Positions 1 to 9,020 of a DNA stretch of 64,000 nucleotides are shown here, in pieces. The stretch lies in NCBI RefSeq assembly GCF_049650445.1, contig NZ_JBASAD010000037.1:62001-126000 (forward strand), given 5' to 3'. Position 1 is the first letter of the stretch. Every line of letters starts with the position of its first letter. The DNA is from Castellaniella sp049650445. GTDB taxonomy: Bacteria > Pseudomonadota > Gammaproteobacteria > Burkholderiales > Burkholderiaceae_B. The notes under the pieces were generated by a model. That model saw only the letters and a program-made list of their open reading frames with translations, ran no database searches and was not told the origin of the DNA. The translations under genes and the position numbers were made by a program.

Positions 1-1243
1 CGTCGGCAATCTGTGGCAGCGGTGCGATCACGCCCAGGCCAGCCGCCAGCGTGCCCGGCAGAAGCCTGTTTACATGCGTTAGCGCGAGGTTGCGGCGCTC
101 GGCATAGAGAGCCTTCATCTGCCGCAGGTGCCGCAGGAAGTGCCCATTGGATAGAAACTCCATAACAGCCAACTGGGTGATCCGGTTCGGAGCCGGGGCC
201 AACACGGCGGCAACCTCGACCAGACGTTCCGCCAGCGAACGTGGGGCGACGACGAAACCAAGGCCGAGCGCCGGACTGAGCGTTTTGCTGAACGACCCGA
301 TGTGGATCACGCGCTCGGCGCCTGCGCCTGAGGCAAGGGCCGGTGCAGCCCTACCGTCGAGCTGAAGTTCCCCAAGATAGTCATCTTCGATGATCCAGGC
401 GCCACTTGACGCCGCCCAGTCGAGCAAGGCGTGTCTTCGTGCGCGCGATAGGGTCACGCCTAGCGGTGCGTGTTGGCCTGGGGTGACCAGTGCCAGCATG
501 GCGTCTGGGGCCCGGGCGATGCCATCGTCCACGCGCAGCCCCTCGGCGTCAACAGCCACAGGTTCAAGCGTGGCGCCGATCAGCTCGAGCCCGCGCCTTC
601 CCAGCGGATAACCTGGCTCTTCGATCCACGCCTTGCGCCCTTGAGCGCGTAGCGCCGTGAGGGCAAGCAGCAGGCCCTGCCGGTATCCACCGGTGACGAT
701 GATTTGATCGGGATGGCATTGCATTTGTCGGCTGATGGCAAGGTGGCTCGCGATCTGGGCCCGCAGCACGGATTCGCCTCGCGGGTCAGCGTAGGCCGTG
801 TCATTGCTCGAGTCGTCGCGTAGGGCACGCGCTCGCATGCGGGCCCACAGCTTGGCTGGAAACGCGTCGTGAGCGGGTACGCCCATTTGGAACGGCCGTG
901 GGGCGCTCGAAAATGGACGGTTGAAAGCCGCCAAAGGTCCGTCGATTGGCAAGTCGTCGACCGCTTCGATGGTAGGCGGCCGAGCGCATACGCGCGTTCC
1001 TGCGGGTCCGGCACCGAATACCAGGTTCTCGGCGATTAGCCGATCATATGCCACGCGGATGGTGCCGCGCGCGACACCAAGCTGCGCGGCGAGGTCCCGA
1101 CCGGAAGGCAAACGCTGTCCTGGCGCAAGCCGGCCGCCGAGGATCGCCTGTCGCAGGCTCGCATGGATCTGGTCGCCGATCGGCGCGACGGCGGCTCGGT
1201 CCACTTGAATCGACAGCGCATCGAACGTACTTAAGTCAGTCAT
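1..1243 (-). CDS. MocR/PdxR-type GntR regulator with aminotransferase-like domain (3' end cut by window)
   Basis: This is a transcriptional regulator with an N-terminal GntR winged helix (about residues 12-80: DQIHASLRQAILGGRL, then LPSGRDLAAQLGVARGTI) and a fold-type I aminotransferase-like domain. The aminotransferase part shows IIEDDYLGEL and the PLP-lysine segment GSFSKTLSPALG. Such MocR proteins use pyridoxal phosphate as effector and usually control a divergent gene. The ATG at 1243 is chosen because it gives the full GntR N-terminus; the frame is still open at base 1, so the C-terminus is missing. The divergent neighbour at 1400 is an AhpD-like protein, its most likely target. Family is certain; the target is inferred from position. 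Confidence 0.9.
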   Translation of the reverse strand, partial: MTDLSTFDALSIQVDRAAVAPIGDQIHASLRQAILGGRLAPGQRLPSGRDLAAQLGVARGTIRVAYDRLIAENLVFGAGPAGTRVCARPPTIEAVDDLPIDGPLAAFNRPFSSAPRPFQMGVPAHDAFPAKLWARMRARALRDDSSNDTAYADPRGESVLRAQIASHLAISRQMQCHPDQIIVTGGYRQGLLLALTALRAQGRKAWIEEPGYPLGRRGLELIGATLEPVAVDAEGLRVDDGIARAPDAMLALVTPGQHAPLGVTLSRARRHALLDWAASSGAWIIEDDYLGELQLDGRAAPALASGAGAERVIHIGSFSKTLSPALGLGFVVAPRSLAERLVEVAAVLAPAPNRITQLAVMEFLSNGHFLRHLRQMKALYAERRNLALTHVNRLLPGTLAAGLGVIAPLPQIAD

Positions 1244-1399
1244 CTTGGGTCAGTCGTTTCGGCAGTTTTTGGGCCTGTTTCTCCAACAGCCGGTGGAGTA
1301 ACGTCTGCTTATGACATGGATCGCGGTCGAAGTCGATAGGCGGCCTTCGGGGCACGCTGGCCGCGATTCGACAATCATAAACAACAGCAGAGGACTGTG

Positions 1400-1846
1400 A
1401 TGACCCGTTTGAACTGGCAAGAGATCGCACCTGAAGGCGCAAAGGCACTTTTCGGTATCCACCACTACGTCACGAGAAGGACGAACCTTCCGGAGGAACT
1501 CGTGCACCTCGTGTTCCTCCGCGTTTCGCAAATCAATGGCTGCGCACACTGCATCGATATGCACAGTCGCGATCTAAGAAAAGCCATGTCGATCGACAAG
1601 ATCAGTTTGGTACCGGTATGGGACGAGGTGCACCATTTGTTCTCTGAGCAGGAGCGCGCCGCGCTGGCCTGGGCTGAGGAGGTGACCCGTGTCAGCGAGA
1701 CGCACGCGTCTGATGAGGCGTATGCCGCCGCCTCGGCACAATTCGCGCCCAAGGATCTGGTTGACCTCACGATCACGATCGCCGCGATGAACGCGTTCAA
1801 TCGGCTGGGAGCGCCATTTCGAGTTCCTGTCGCTGCTCAGTCGTGA
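1400..1846 (+). CDS. carboxymuconolactone decarboxylase / AhpD-like alkylhydroperoxidase family protein
   Basis: A 148-residue AhpD-fold protein with the redox motif CAHC in INGCAHCIDMHSRDL (about residues 50-64), followed by the usual LVDLTITIAAMNAFNRLG helix. Members reduce peroxides through the CxxC pair or act as general oxidative-stress proteins; the substrate is not readable from sequence. AGAGGA lies six bases upstream of the ATG at 1400; a GTG at 1397 is too close to that ribosome site. It is divergent from the MocR regulator, a common arrangement for a regulator and its target. A second, unrelated AhpD-like gene lies at 8481. Confidence 0.88.
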   Translation: MTRLNWQEIAPEGAKALFGIHHYVTRRTNLPEELVHLVFLRVSQINGCAHCIDMHSRDLRKAMSIDKISLVPVWDEVHHLFSEQERAALAWAEEVTRVSETHASDEAYAAASAQFAPKDLVDLTITIAAMNAFNRLGAPFRVPVAAQS

Positions 1847-2015
1847 TCTGGTTTCCACACGCAGATTGGAAGTGATGCTTCACGGGCTCGAAGATTGCAG
1901 AACCCTAGGCGTCGATGAGGCATTTCAGTCTGAGCTGCGCGAAGGGCCGCCTTGGAAAACCGCTTGCGGGCGTCCGCATCTGGCCGGCAAGCGACCGCTC
2001 GCCGGCCGGGATGCG

Positions 2016-2642
2016 TCAAACCTCGGTTTGCTCTGCCATCTCAAGAGCATCGTCGACCTCGATGCCGAGATAGCGAACTGTGCTTTCCAGCTTCGTATGC
2101 CCGAGCAGCAGCTGTACAGCCCGAAGATTCTTCGTCCGGCGGTAGATCAGCGAGGCTTTTGTACGGCGCATAGTGTGGGTGCCATATGCGGTATCGTCGA
2201 GGCCAATCGATGCGACCCAGCGATGCACAATACGGGCGTACTGCCGCGTCGACAGATGCGGTGACGTATGCAAGCGGCTCGGAAACAGAAAATCCGCCGC
2301 CTTTAGTCCTCGCGCCTCGATCCATGCTTCAAGGCTCTCACGGGTTTGCTCCGTTATCTCGAATTGAACCGGACGCTGGGTCTTTTGTTGCATGACGGTG
2401 GCTCTCGCGGCCACATGGCTTCCGTGACGTATGTCCTGCACCTGCAATCGCGTGAGATCGCACGCTCTAAGCTTGCTATCGATTGCGAGATTGAACATTG
2501 CGAGTTCCCGGACGTTGGACGCCATCTTCAGTCTCGTTCGGATTGCCCAAATTTCTCCTAGCTTTAGAGGTGGCTTCTGCCCGGTGAGTTTGCCCTTGTT
2601 CCATGGCGCAGGACGGCCAACGGTCACATTCGCGGATTCCAT
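2016..2642 (-). CDS. small tyrosine recombinase / site-specific integrase
   Basis: A 208-residue protein consisting almost only of a tyrosine-recombinase catalytic domain. The first arginine lies in LRACDLTRLQ, the H-x-x-R box in HTMRRTKASLIYRR, the second histidine in LLLGHTKLESTVRYLG, and the tyrosine in RYLG. It lacks the N-terminal arm-binding domain of phage integrases and resembles stand-alone recombinases found on plasmids and islands of Proteobacteria. AAAGGAGA precedes the ATG well. It lies downstream of the P-loop kinase gene on the same strand. No attachment-site pair could be recognised around it. It marks this end of the window as mobile or formerly mobile DNA. Confidence 0.9.
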   Translation of the reverse strand: MESANVTVGRPAPWNKGKLTGQKPPLKLGEIWAIRTRLKMASNVRELAMFNLAIDSKLRACDLTRLQVQDIRHGSHVAARATVMQQKTQRPVQFEITEQTRESLEAWIEARGLKAADFLFPSRLHTSPHLSTRQYARIVHRWVASIGLDDTAYGTHTMRRTKASLIYRRTKNLRAVQLLLGHTKLESTVRYLGIEVDDALEMAEQTEV

Positions 2643-2764
2643 GACAATCTCCTTTCGCGTAAAGGGAGATTCAGTGTGCTCCTACGGAGGGTCGCTATGC
2701 GACCCTGAGCCGACCTTTCCCTGGCCCGATAGCAGTCTTTCAAGACGCGTGCTGGCTGGCTTGC

Positions 2765-3289
2765 TCAGACGTCAAACGACGCGTTCGCCCCCTCCGTGTC
2801 GAAGCTAATCTCGAACTCTTCGCATTCGAGTTCGTCGGGCGACTCCCAAAGCTTGCTCGCCATCTCGAAGACATGATCCGGTACGACCATGGAAAACGTG
2901 GGACCTCGCTCTTCATTTCTGCGTCGAACTCGCGCACGACGGATTTCCAAGGGTGCGTCGAGGACATGGAGGTGAGGGGGAAATCCTTCGTTCGTGATCA
3001 TTCGACAGAACTGGATTCTTGGTTGCTGCTGGATCAGACCAAGTTCGAGCACAACGTCTCGACCCGACGCCAGTACTCTGCGGCTGTGGTTCCATATCAG
3101 ACCCAGCAACCGTTCTTTTCGCTCAACATACCAAGGCACAAAATCGCCGCCTGGGCGGTCTGGGCTGAACAGCGTCGCAAACCACTCGTCGAGCGGGATG
3201 TGCACGCCGTTGCTGCTTGCAGCCAGAGCCGCGCCGAAGGTGGATTTTCCAGCCCCTACCGGGCCCTCGATCAAATGAACTTGAGACAT
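2765..3289 (-). CDS. AAA family ATPase / predicted small-molecule kinase (AAA_33-like)
   Basis: A 174-residue P-loop protein. The Walker A motif GPVGAGKST lies at residues 9-17, an acidic PLDEWF follows at about 33-38, and an arginine-rich lid RRARVRRRNEERG sits near 118-130. This layout matches predicted kinases of the zeta-toxin/chloramphenicol-phosphotransferase-like superfamily (AAA_33), which phosphorylate small molecules or nucleotides. The substrate is unknown. There is no antitoxin-like partner next to it, so a zeta-type toxin role is not supported. It stands between the integrase and the inverted-repeat element, as a cargo gene of the accessory region. Confidence 0.75.
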   Translation of the reverse strand: MSQVHLIEGPVGAGKSTFGAALAASSNGVHIPLDEWFATLFSPDRPGGDFVPWYVERKERLLGLIWNHSRRVLASGRDVVLELGLIQQQPRIQFCRMITNEGFPPHLHVLDAPLEIRRARVRRRNEERGPTFSMVVPDHVFEMASKLWESPDELECEEFEISFDTEGANASFDV

Positions 3290-3343
3290 GCTTGACAGTC
3301 ACTGATTAAGAAACGGGCGAGATTATCACGCGACCTCCAACGC

Positions 3344-3507
3344 CCGCTTCTGGCCGAGACTGTGTGAAAACTCGTGATGGACTTGTTTTCGAGGGTGTTC
3401 AAACCCTTCCCTCAACTCCGATCGTCGATCCTGAGTTGATCTGAGAGGCCAACTTCCGACATGACCCTCAGCACGGTGAGTTTTCACACAACCTCGGCCG
3501 GCAGCGG
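3344..3507. mobile_element. 164-bp inverted-repeat-bounded element (MITE-like or IS remnant)
   Basis: Left arm 3344-3373 and right arm 3478-3507 are 30-base inverted repeats matching at 26 of 30 positions. The inner 13 bases (TGTGTGAAAACTC) are identical, and CCGCT and GGCCGAG are shared in the outer part. The 104 bases between them hold no open frame of note. The right arm ends where homology of the following quinone oxidoreductase fragment begins. This looks like a non-autonomous element or the ends left by a deleted insertion sequence. The family is not identified. Confidence 0.6.
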
Positions 3508-3510
3508 AAG

Positions 3511-3642
3511 TTCGATTGGATAGCCGAATGCAAGCTCAGAGTGCTTATCGGAGGCGAGTATCCACTTGCCGAAGCCGCAAGGGCCCCCGTAGAGATGGCA
3601 AGCCGTTTCACCGTGGGCAAGCTGCTACTGCACATGGCTTGA
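3511..3642 (+). pseudogene. C-terminal remnant of a zinc-type quinone oxidoreductase / NADPH:quinone reductase
   Basis: Forty-three codons and a TGA read FDWIAECKLRVLIGGEYP and then LAEAARAPVEMASRFTVGKL, ending LLLHMA. This is the characteristic last helix-strand region of medium-chain quinone oxidoreductases (family consensus: W-x3-GKLR-x-I-G-x-x-YPL-x-EAA-x-AH-x-x-M-x-SR-x3-GK-LL). The expected glycine before K is a cysteine and the expected AH is AP, which suggests decay. Nothing upstream of about 3505 continues the protein: the frame runs straight into the right arm of the inverted-repeat element. The rest of the gene was evidently lost. Confidence 0.75.
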
Positions 3643-3844
3643 AACTGAAGACGCTTCAGCGCGTGGGCGCATGAGTCAGATGTGGGCTGGTTTGAGCAAC
3701 CGGGGAAATCCGGGTGAGTCCAGCCTGACCCCTGTTTTTCGCATCTGGCTATCAGCATGGCGCGAATTGCCGTGTATTCGACATTCCCGCCAACACGACA
3801 TTGGCCTATTCTGCGCCCGCCCAGAACCGTCTTCGAGTGCCGTC

Positions 3845-5203
3845 ATGACCGCGCAGACCGATTCCCGCAGCCGTGACGTCCAGACCGAGCGCCTGCTGAC
3901 CGCCCCGATTTTGCCTGTGATGTTGTCGCTTGCCGGCCCGACACTGCTGGTGATGCTCAGCCAAACGTTTGTTGGACTGATGGAGGTGTGGTTTCTCTCC
4001 CAGCTCGGTGAAGACGTGCTCGCTGGCGTGTCGGTTGTGTTTCCACTGCTGGCATTGACGACGGCGCTTGCGACCGGCGCGGTCGGTGGGGGAATGCTTG
4101 GCGCGGTTGCGCGGGCGCTGGGGCGCAACGACCGCGTGCAAGCCAACGCGCTGGTTTGGCATGCTGTCGCCATTGCGGTGGCGTTTGGGCTTGTCACGGC
4201 AGGGCTCGTCTTGGCTTTTGGCTCCGCGGCGTTCAGTGCCATGGGAGCTAGCGGCGAAGCGCTTGCGCACGCCGACCACTATGCCGCCGTCGTCTTTGGC
4301 GGCGCACCGCTGATATGGCTGTTCAATGCACTGCTGGCGCTCATTCGGGGCAGTGGCAATGTGCGCTTGCCGATGCGGGTGGTGTGCGGCGGCGGCGTCA
4401 TCCTGATACCGGTATCGTGGCTGCTGATCTTTGGCGCGGCAGGCTTTCAGGGGCTGGGTGTGACAGGCGGCGCGTTGGCAATGGTTTTGTATTACGTCGT
4501 TGGTAGCCTGGTTTTCGCAATATATCTTTGGCGTGGCCAAGGAGTGCTGCAGCCGGCCGCCAGACCGGTGCGGCTGCAACGTCGGCTATTTGCCGAAATT
4601 CTCAAGGTCGGCGGCGTGTCGGCCGTTATCGCGACAAGTACCAATCTCACCATCGCCATCGTTACCGGCTACGTTGGGGCGTACGGTCTGGCGGCCGTGG
4701 CCGGATACGGGGCGGCTGCGCGATTGGAATTCTTGTTGGTGCCGCTCAGTTTCGGCATCGGCGGGCCTGCCGCGATCCTGATTGGCACCAACGCTGCGGC
4801 AGGCAGGATCGATCGCGCACGCCGCGCCGCGTTGATCGCAGCCTGTCTGGGGTTCGGCGTTGCCGAGACTATTGGGTTGGTGGTTGCGATATGGCCCGAA
4901 TTATGGCTGGGCGCGTTTTTGACGGACCCCGAAAGTGTGGCGACGGGAAGCGTTTACCTGCGCCATGTTGGCCCCTTTTTTGGCTTCTTCGGGCTTGGAT
5001 TCACCCAGTACTGCGCCGCGCAAGGCACCGGAAAGATGGCGGTACCGTTGGCGGGGGCCTTGGCGCGCACGGTGGTGGCGTTGGGTGGGGGGCTGATCGC
5101 CACCACGCAGACCGGGCTATTCGTCAGCGTGGGCCTGGGTATGGCGGCTTTTGGTGCGGCGGGGCTTTATGCGCTGCTGCGCGATTGCCGGAAACAGGAA
5201 TAA
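3845..5203 (+). CDS. MATE family multidrug efflux transporter
   Basis: A 452-residue membrane protein with about twelve hydrophobic segments and the MATE hallmarks near the N-terminus (PILPVMLSLAGPTLLVMLSQTFVGLMEV split over helices 1-2) and a second MatE repeat from about residue 245. It would export cationic drugs or metabolites in exchange for Na+ or H+. The frame is open upstream to 3671, but the ATG at 3845 begins a normal cytosolic N-terminus (MTAQTDSRSRDVQTERLL); the upstream part is not MATE-like. There is no good ribosome site. It precedes the GlxA regulator by 117 bases on the same strand but probably is transcribed separately. Confidence 0.88.
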   Translation: MTAQTDSRSRDVQTERLLTAPILPVMLSLAGPTLLVMLSQTFVGLMEVWFLSQLGEDVLAGVSVVFPLLALTTALATGAVGGGMLGAVARALGRNDRVQANALVWHAVAIAVAFGLVTAGLVLAFGSAAFSAMGASGEALAHADHYAAVVFGGAPLIWLFNALLALIRGSGNVRLPMRVVCGGGVILIPVSWLLIFGAAGFQGLGVTGGALAMVLYYVVGSLVFAIYLWRGQGVLQPAARPVRLQRRLFAEILKVGGVSAVIATSTNLTIAIVTGYVGAYGLAAVAGYGAAARLEFLLVPLSFGIGGPAAILIGTNAAAGRIDRARRAALIAACLGFGVAETIGLVVAIWPELWLGAFLTDPESVATGSVYLRHVGPFFGFFGLGFTQYCAAQGTGKMAVPLAGALARTVVALGGGLIATTQTGLFVSVGLGMAAFGAAGLYALLRDCRKQE

Positions 5204-5320
5204 CGAAGGATGGCTTTCGACGTCCAAATGGCGCAACAAAGTGGGCCGATATTTTTCAACAACGTGGATGCCGTTCCCCGTGCCGGATTAAGCTGATCTT
5301 TCATTGCCTGAAAAGGAAGC

Positions 5321-6274
5321 ATGATGCGGCACGTTGGTTTAATCCTGGAAGATGGCTTCCAGCTGATGGGTTTGGCGGCGCTCTCTGCCTTTGAGCTCGC
5401 CAATACTGAGCTGGGCGATAAGGGCTATCGGCTGACGGTGCTCTCTGAAAAAGGCGGCACGGTCAGGTCGTCCATGAACGCAGGTATCGAAACAACGCCG
5501 CTAGGTGTCATACCCGATACCCTGATGGTTGCCGGCCAATTGGCGCCCCAGGATATTTCGCCCGGGCTGCGTGCGTATCTCGCCCGTGCGGGGGAACAAG
5601 CCCGCCGGGTGGCTGGGGTATGCACAGGCGCTTTTGTACTAGCACACGCCGGTCTGCTTGACGGCCGTACCGCCACCACGCACTGGGCGCATGCGCCGGC
5701 GCTTCGGGCGCGCTTTCCGAAGGTCAGGGTCGAAGAGGACCGAATTTTCATCCGTGACGGCAACATCTGGACGTCGGCGGGAATGTCATCGGCCATCGAC
5801 CTGACGCTTGCGCTGATCGAGGACGACCATGGGGCTGCGCTTTCCCGGGCACTGGCTCGTAGGCTTGTCGTCTACCATCGTCGCCACGGCGGGCAATCGC
5901 AATTTTCGGCGATGCTTGCGCTGGAGCCTCGCTCTGACCGGGTAAAGCGCGCGCTGGCCTACGCCCGTGAAAACCTGCGCAATCCCTTGTCTGTCGAAGA
6001 GCTTGCCGAGGCTGCCAGCCTGTCACCGCGTCAGTTCAGCCGGGTATTTCGCGAAGAAACCGGGCGGTCTCCGGCCAAAGCCGTGGAAATGCTGCGCTTG
6101 GAGGCTGCGCGCGTCATGTTGGAAGACGGTCGTCACCCTTTGGAAATCGTGGCGCGTGACACGGGTTTTGCTGACCGTGACCGAATGCGGCGCGCCTTCC
6201 TGCGCAACCTTGGCCAGCCCCCGGCCAGCGTGAAGCGGAGCCTGATGTCGATGCAAGACCGCGACGCCGCCTAA
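5321..6274 (+). CDS. GlxA family transcriptional regulator (DJ-1/PfpI domain plus AraC HTH)
   Basis: A 317-residue regulator. Residues 1-170 are a DJ-1/PfpI-like domain with the nucleophile-elbow cysteine in RVAGVCTGAFVLAHAGLLDG, followed by TTHW. Residues 215-310 carry two AraC helix-turn-helix motifs (LSVEELAEAASLSPRQFSR and LEIVARDTGFADRDRMRRAF). GlxA-type proteins control catabolic or stress genes in response to small ligands. AAGGAAG precedes tandem ATGs at 5321 and 5324. The three genes downstream (SDR, MFS pump, AhpD-like) run the same way and are its probable targets. Confidence 0.92.
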   Translation: MMRHVGLILEDGFQLMGLAALSAFELANTELGDKGYRLTVLSEKGGTVRSSMNAGIETTPLGVIPDTLMVAGQLAPQDISPGLRAYLARAGEQARRVAGVCTGAFVLAHAGLLDGRTATTHWAHAPALRARFPKVRVEEDRIFIRDGNIWTSAGMSSAIDLTLALIEDDHGAALSRALARRLVVYHRRHGGQSQFSAMLALEPRSDRVKRALAYARENLRNPLSVEELAEAASLSPRQFSRVFREETGRSPAKAVEMLRLEAARVMLEDGRHPLEIVARDTGFADRDRMRRAFLRNLGQPPASVKRSLMSMQDRDAA

Positions 6275-6402
6275 GTGACCTTGGGCGGCCTGCTTATAAC
6301 CGGTGTCTGTTTTTGCCGGATCTATGGCATTTGAGACTTCACCCGACCCGCGCATAGTACGTCCATCGAAGGCGCCATCCAGGCGCCACACAAGGACAAA
6401 TC

Positions 6403-7161
6403 ATGCAGATGACGGGCAACACAATCTTTATCACGGGCGGCACCTCGGGCATTGGCCGCGCGCTTGCCGAACAGTTTCATTCCCTGGGTAACAAGGTCAT
6501 CATCGCCGGGCGCCGTCAGGCCCTGCTGGATGAAGTGGCCGCCACCCATCCGGGGATCGAGGGCATCGCCCTGGACATCTCGGATGCGGCCGACATCGAC
6601 CGCGTTGCCGCGCAACTGATCCGCGACTACCCGACGCTGAATGTACTGGTCAACAATGCGGGGATCATGCCGTTCGACGATCCCTCGGGCCGGATCGATG
6701 ATGCCGTGTCGCGTCAGATTCTCGACACGAACCTGCTTGGCCCGATCCGGCTGACCTCTGCGCTGATCGAACATCTGAAGGCGCAGCCGCGCGCGACCAT
6801 CATTCACAACACCTCGGTTCTGGCCTACGTGCCTATCGCCACCAATGCCGTCTATTCCGCTTCGAAGGCGGCGCTGCACTCGTATGCCTTGTCGCAACGC
6901 TTCATGCTCAAAGGCACGAGCGTGTCCGTCCAGGAAATCGCGCCTCCGTGGGTCGACACCGACCTGATCAAAAAGAGCGGTGACCCTCGCGCCATGCCGC
7001 TGGACGCCTTTATCGCCGAAACGATGAAGGGGCTGGCGACCGACGCACCGGAAGTGTTTGTTGAGGCGATTCGTGCCCTGCGAGACAACCCCGGCATTGG
7101 TGAACATGCGCTGATTGACGGTTTCAACACTGAAATCGCCGCCAACCCCATCCCCGTCTAA
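6403..7161 (+). CDS. SDR family oxidoreductase (DltE-like)
   Basis: A classical short-chain dehydrogenase of 252 residues. The cofactor loop TGGTSGIG is at 11-18, NNAG at about 85-88, and the catalytic Ser and YSASK lie near 130-150. The sequence is closest in style to the DltE/YciK-like SDRs often found next to GlxA or AraC regulators. The substrate is unknown. AAGGA lies before the ATG. It is the first structural gene of the GlxA-SDR-MFS-AhpD cluster, separated from the MFS gene by 57 bases, so an operon is likely. Confidence 0.9.
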   Translation: MQMTGNTIFITGGTSGIGRALAEQFHSLGNKVIIAGRRQALLDEVAATHPGIEGIALDISDAADIDRVAAQLIRDYPTLNVLVNNAGIMPFDDPSGRIDDAVSRQILDTNLLGPIRLTSALIEHLKAQPRATIIHNTSVLAYVPIATNAVYSASKAALHSYALSQRFMLKGTSVSVQEIAPPWVDTDLIKKSGDPRAMPLDAFIAETMKGLATDAPEVFVEAIRALRDNPGIGEHALIDGFNTEIAANPIPV

Positions 7162-7218
7162 GACGCCTGACAGGCGGGCTCGCGCCCGCACAGACTGCAT
7201 TTTTTGGAGAGTTGAGTC

Positions 7219-8412
7219 ATGACCGGAACGCTTGCCGACGATTCGCGCACGGTGTTGCTGCCCGCGGGATTCCTGGCCTTGGGAACGTTCGCCATTGGCA
7301 CAGAAGGCTTCATGATCGCGCCCTTGCTGCCGGTCATGGCAAAGGACTTTGCGCTGCCCGTGCCCACCATCGCGCTGTTGGTGATCGTGTTCACGCTGGT
7401 GCTGGCATTGTCGTCGCCGGTGACCACTGTGGTGACCGGCCGCATGGCCCGCAAGCAGGTGCTGCTGATCGCGATGGCCCTGTTCGCCATTGGCAACGTT
7501 GTGGCCGCGCTGTCTTCGTCGTTCACGGTGCTGATCGCCGCGCGCGTGCTGATGGCCATTGCGGCGGGGCTATATGTGCCCGCCGCCAATGGCCTGGCCG
7601 GCGTCATCGTCCCACCCACGATGCGTGGGCGTGCGCTTGCCATTGTCAGCGGGGGGCAGACATTGGCCATCGCACTGGGCCTGCCGCTTGGCGGACTGAT
7701 CGGCCACGCCTTCGGCTGGCGGGCAACCTTTCTGCTGGTCGGCGCGATGAGCCTGGTGGCCATTGCAGGCATTTTCACTGGCATCGACCGTGACGCGGGG
7801 CAGGGCATCGCGGTGGCCAGTTTGCGCGAACGTGTCTCGGTGGTGGCGCAGCGTTCCGTGTTGCGCTTGCTGGCGGTCAGCCTGTTCTGGTCAATCGGTG
7901 CCTTTGCTGCCTACCCGTATATCGCCGAGTATCTGAGCGCCGTGTTGGCCTTCGGTCCATTGGAGATCACAGCATCTGTCTCGCTCTGGGGGCTTTGTGC
8001 AGCGGCGGGGGTCATGACCGGTGGGGTTCTCAACGATCGCTTCGGGGCTGGCACGGTGGTGCGCGGGTCACTCGTGCTGTTGGCGTTGTCGTTCCTGGCT
8101 TTGGCCGTTGCAACGGTGCTGCCACCGGGAGTTTCGTTGGGTCTGGTCATGAGCGCCGTGGCTGTGTGGGGCTTCACGGTGTGGTCATTCTTTCCCGCGC
8201 AGATGGCACGGCTTATCGGCGCGGGCGTCCCCTCGCAAGCGCCCGTTGCGCTAGCGCTTAACACCTCGACGATGTATTTCGGATTTTCAATCGGCAGCGC
8301 CCTGGGTGCCACCGTGTTGGGCGCTGGCGCCATTTGGGCAATTGGCGTCGTGGCGGCCATGGCGGAACTGATCGCCTTGGGCCTGAACGCCGCCATTGCG
8401 CGTAGAACTTGA
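7219..8412 (+). CDS. MFS transporter (AraJ/drug:H+ antiporter-1 type)
   Basis: A 397-residue major facilitator with twelve hydrophobic helices and the DHA1-type loop between helices 2 and 3 (VTTVVTGRMARKQVLL). N-terminal FLALGTFAIGTEGFMIAPLLP is typical of AraJ/YdhP-type exporters. TTGGAGA lies eight bases before the ATG. It probably exports a sugar, arabinose-like compound or drug; the true substrate is unknown. It shares the operon with the SDR and AhpD-like genes. Confidence 0.9.
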   Translation: MTGTLADDSRTVLLPAGFLALGTFAIGTEGFMIAPLLPVMAKDFALPVPTIALLVIVFTLVLALSSPVTTVVTGRMARKQVLLIAMALFAIGNVVAALSSSFTVLIAARVLMAIAAGLYVPAANGLAGVIVPPTMRGRALAIVSGGQTLAIALGLPLGGLIGHAFGWRATFLLVGAMSLVAIAGIFTGIDRDAGQGIAVASLRERVSVVAQRSVLRLLAVSLFWSIGAFAAYPYIAEYLSAVLAFGPLEITASVSLWGLCAAAGVMTGGVLNDRFGAGTVVRGSLVLLALSFLALAVATVLPPGVSLGLVMSAVAVWGFTVWSFFPAQMARLIGAGVPSQAPVALALNTSTMYFGFSIGSALGATVLGAGAIWAIGVVAAMAELIALGLNAAIARRT

Positions 8413-8480
8413 ATTTCTCTGTATCGGCGGGTTCACGGCTGCCGGTTTTCAGCAACACCACTTTGAAAGGAACCAAGAAA

Positions 8481-9020
8481 ATGACTTCCCGTATCAACAC
8501 GCCCGCCGCCGCTAGCGCCTCCGGCGAAACCGCCGACGTTTTCGCCGCTATCCGCAAAGCGGTGGGCATGGTCCCCAACGCCTATGCGGCCATTGGCGCC
8601 TTGAATACGCCCGCACTTAAGGCGATGCTGTCCGCCGACGCGGTGCTGGCGCAAGGCGTCCTGTCCGCGCAGGACCGCGAAACCATCAAGTTGGTGGTGA
8701 GCGCGATTGCCGGTTGTGACTACTGCGTCGCTGCACACAGCTTGGCGGGCAAGGCATCCGGCCTGCCCGTGGACACCGTGCGCGCCATCAGGGCGCTGCA
8801 GCCGACCGGCGATGCAAAGCGCGATGCGCTGATCCAATTTGTCCGGCACCTTCAAGAAGGCCGAGGCACCCTCGACGCCGAGCAATTCATGGCCTTGCGC
8901 GCGGCGGGTTATCCGGACGAGGCCGTCGTGGATATCGCATTGGCCATCGCCGTCATCACGTTTACGAACGTGTTCAATCGTGCGAATGACACCGTGGTGG
9001 AATTTCCAGAACTGAAGTAA
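8481..9020 (+). CDS. carboxymuconolactone decarboxylase / AhpD-like peroxidase-related protein
   Basis: A 179-residue AhpD-fold protein with CDYC in AGCDYCVAAHSLAGKASGLP (about residues 75-95) and the C-terminal FTNVFNRANDT segment. It fits the peroxidase-related (YciW/AhpD core) group that reduces hydroperoxides through the CxxC pair. GAAAGGAA stands before the ATG at 8481; a frame extension to a TTG at 8409 overlaps the MFS gene and is not needed. As the last gene of the cluster it may deal with oxidants that induce the GlxA regulator, which is inference. Confidence 0.9.
   Translation: MTSRINTPAAASASGETADVFAAIRKAVGMVPNAYAAIGALNTPALKAMLSADAVLAQGVLSAQDRETIKLVVSAIAGCDYCVAAHSLAGKASGLPVDTVRAIRALQPTGDAKRDALIQFVRHLQEGRGTLDAEQFMALRAAGYPDEAVVDIALAIAVITFTNVFNRANDTVVEFPELK

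Noticed and set aside
2765..3289. Zeta-type toxin of a toxin-antitoxin pair
   Set aside because: A P-loop kinase fold is present but no antitoxin-sized gene lies next to it.
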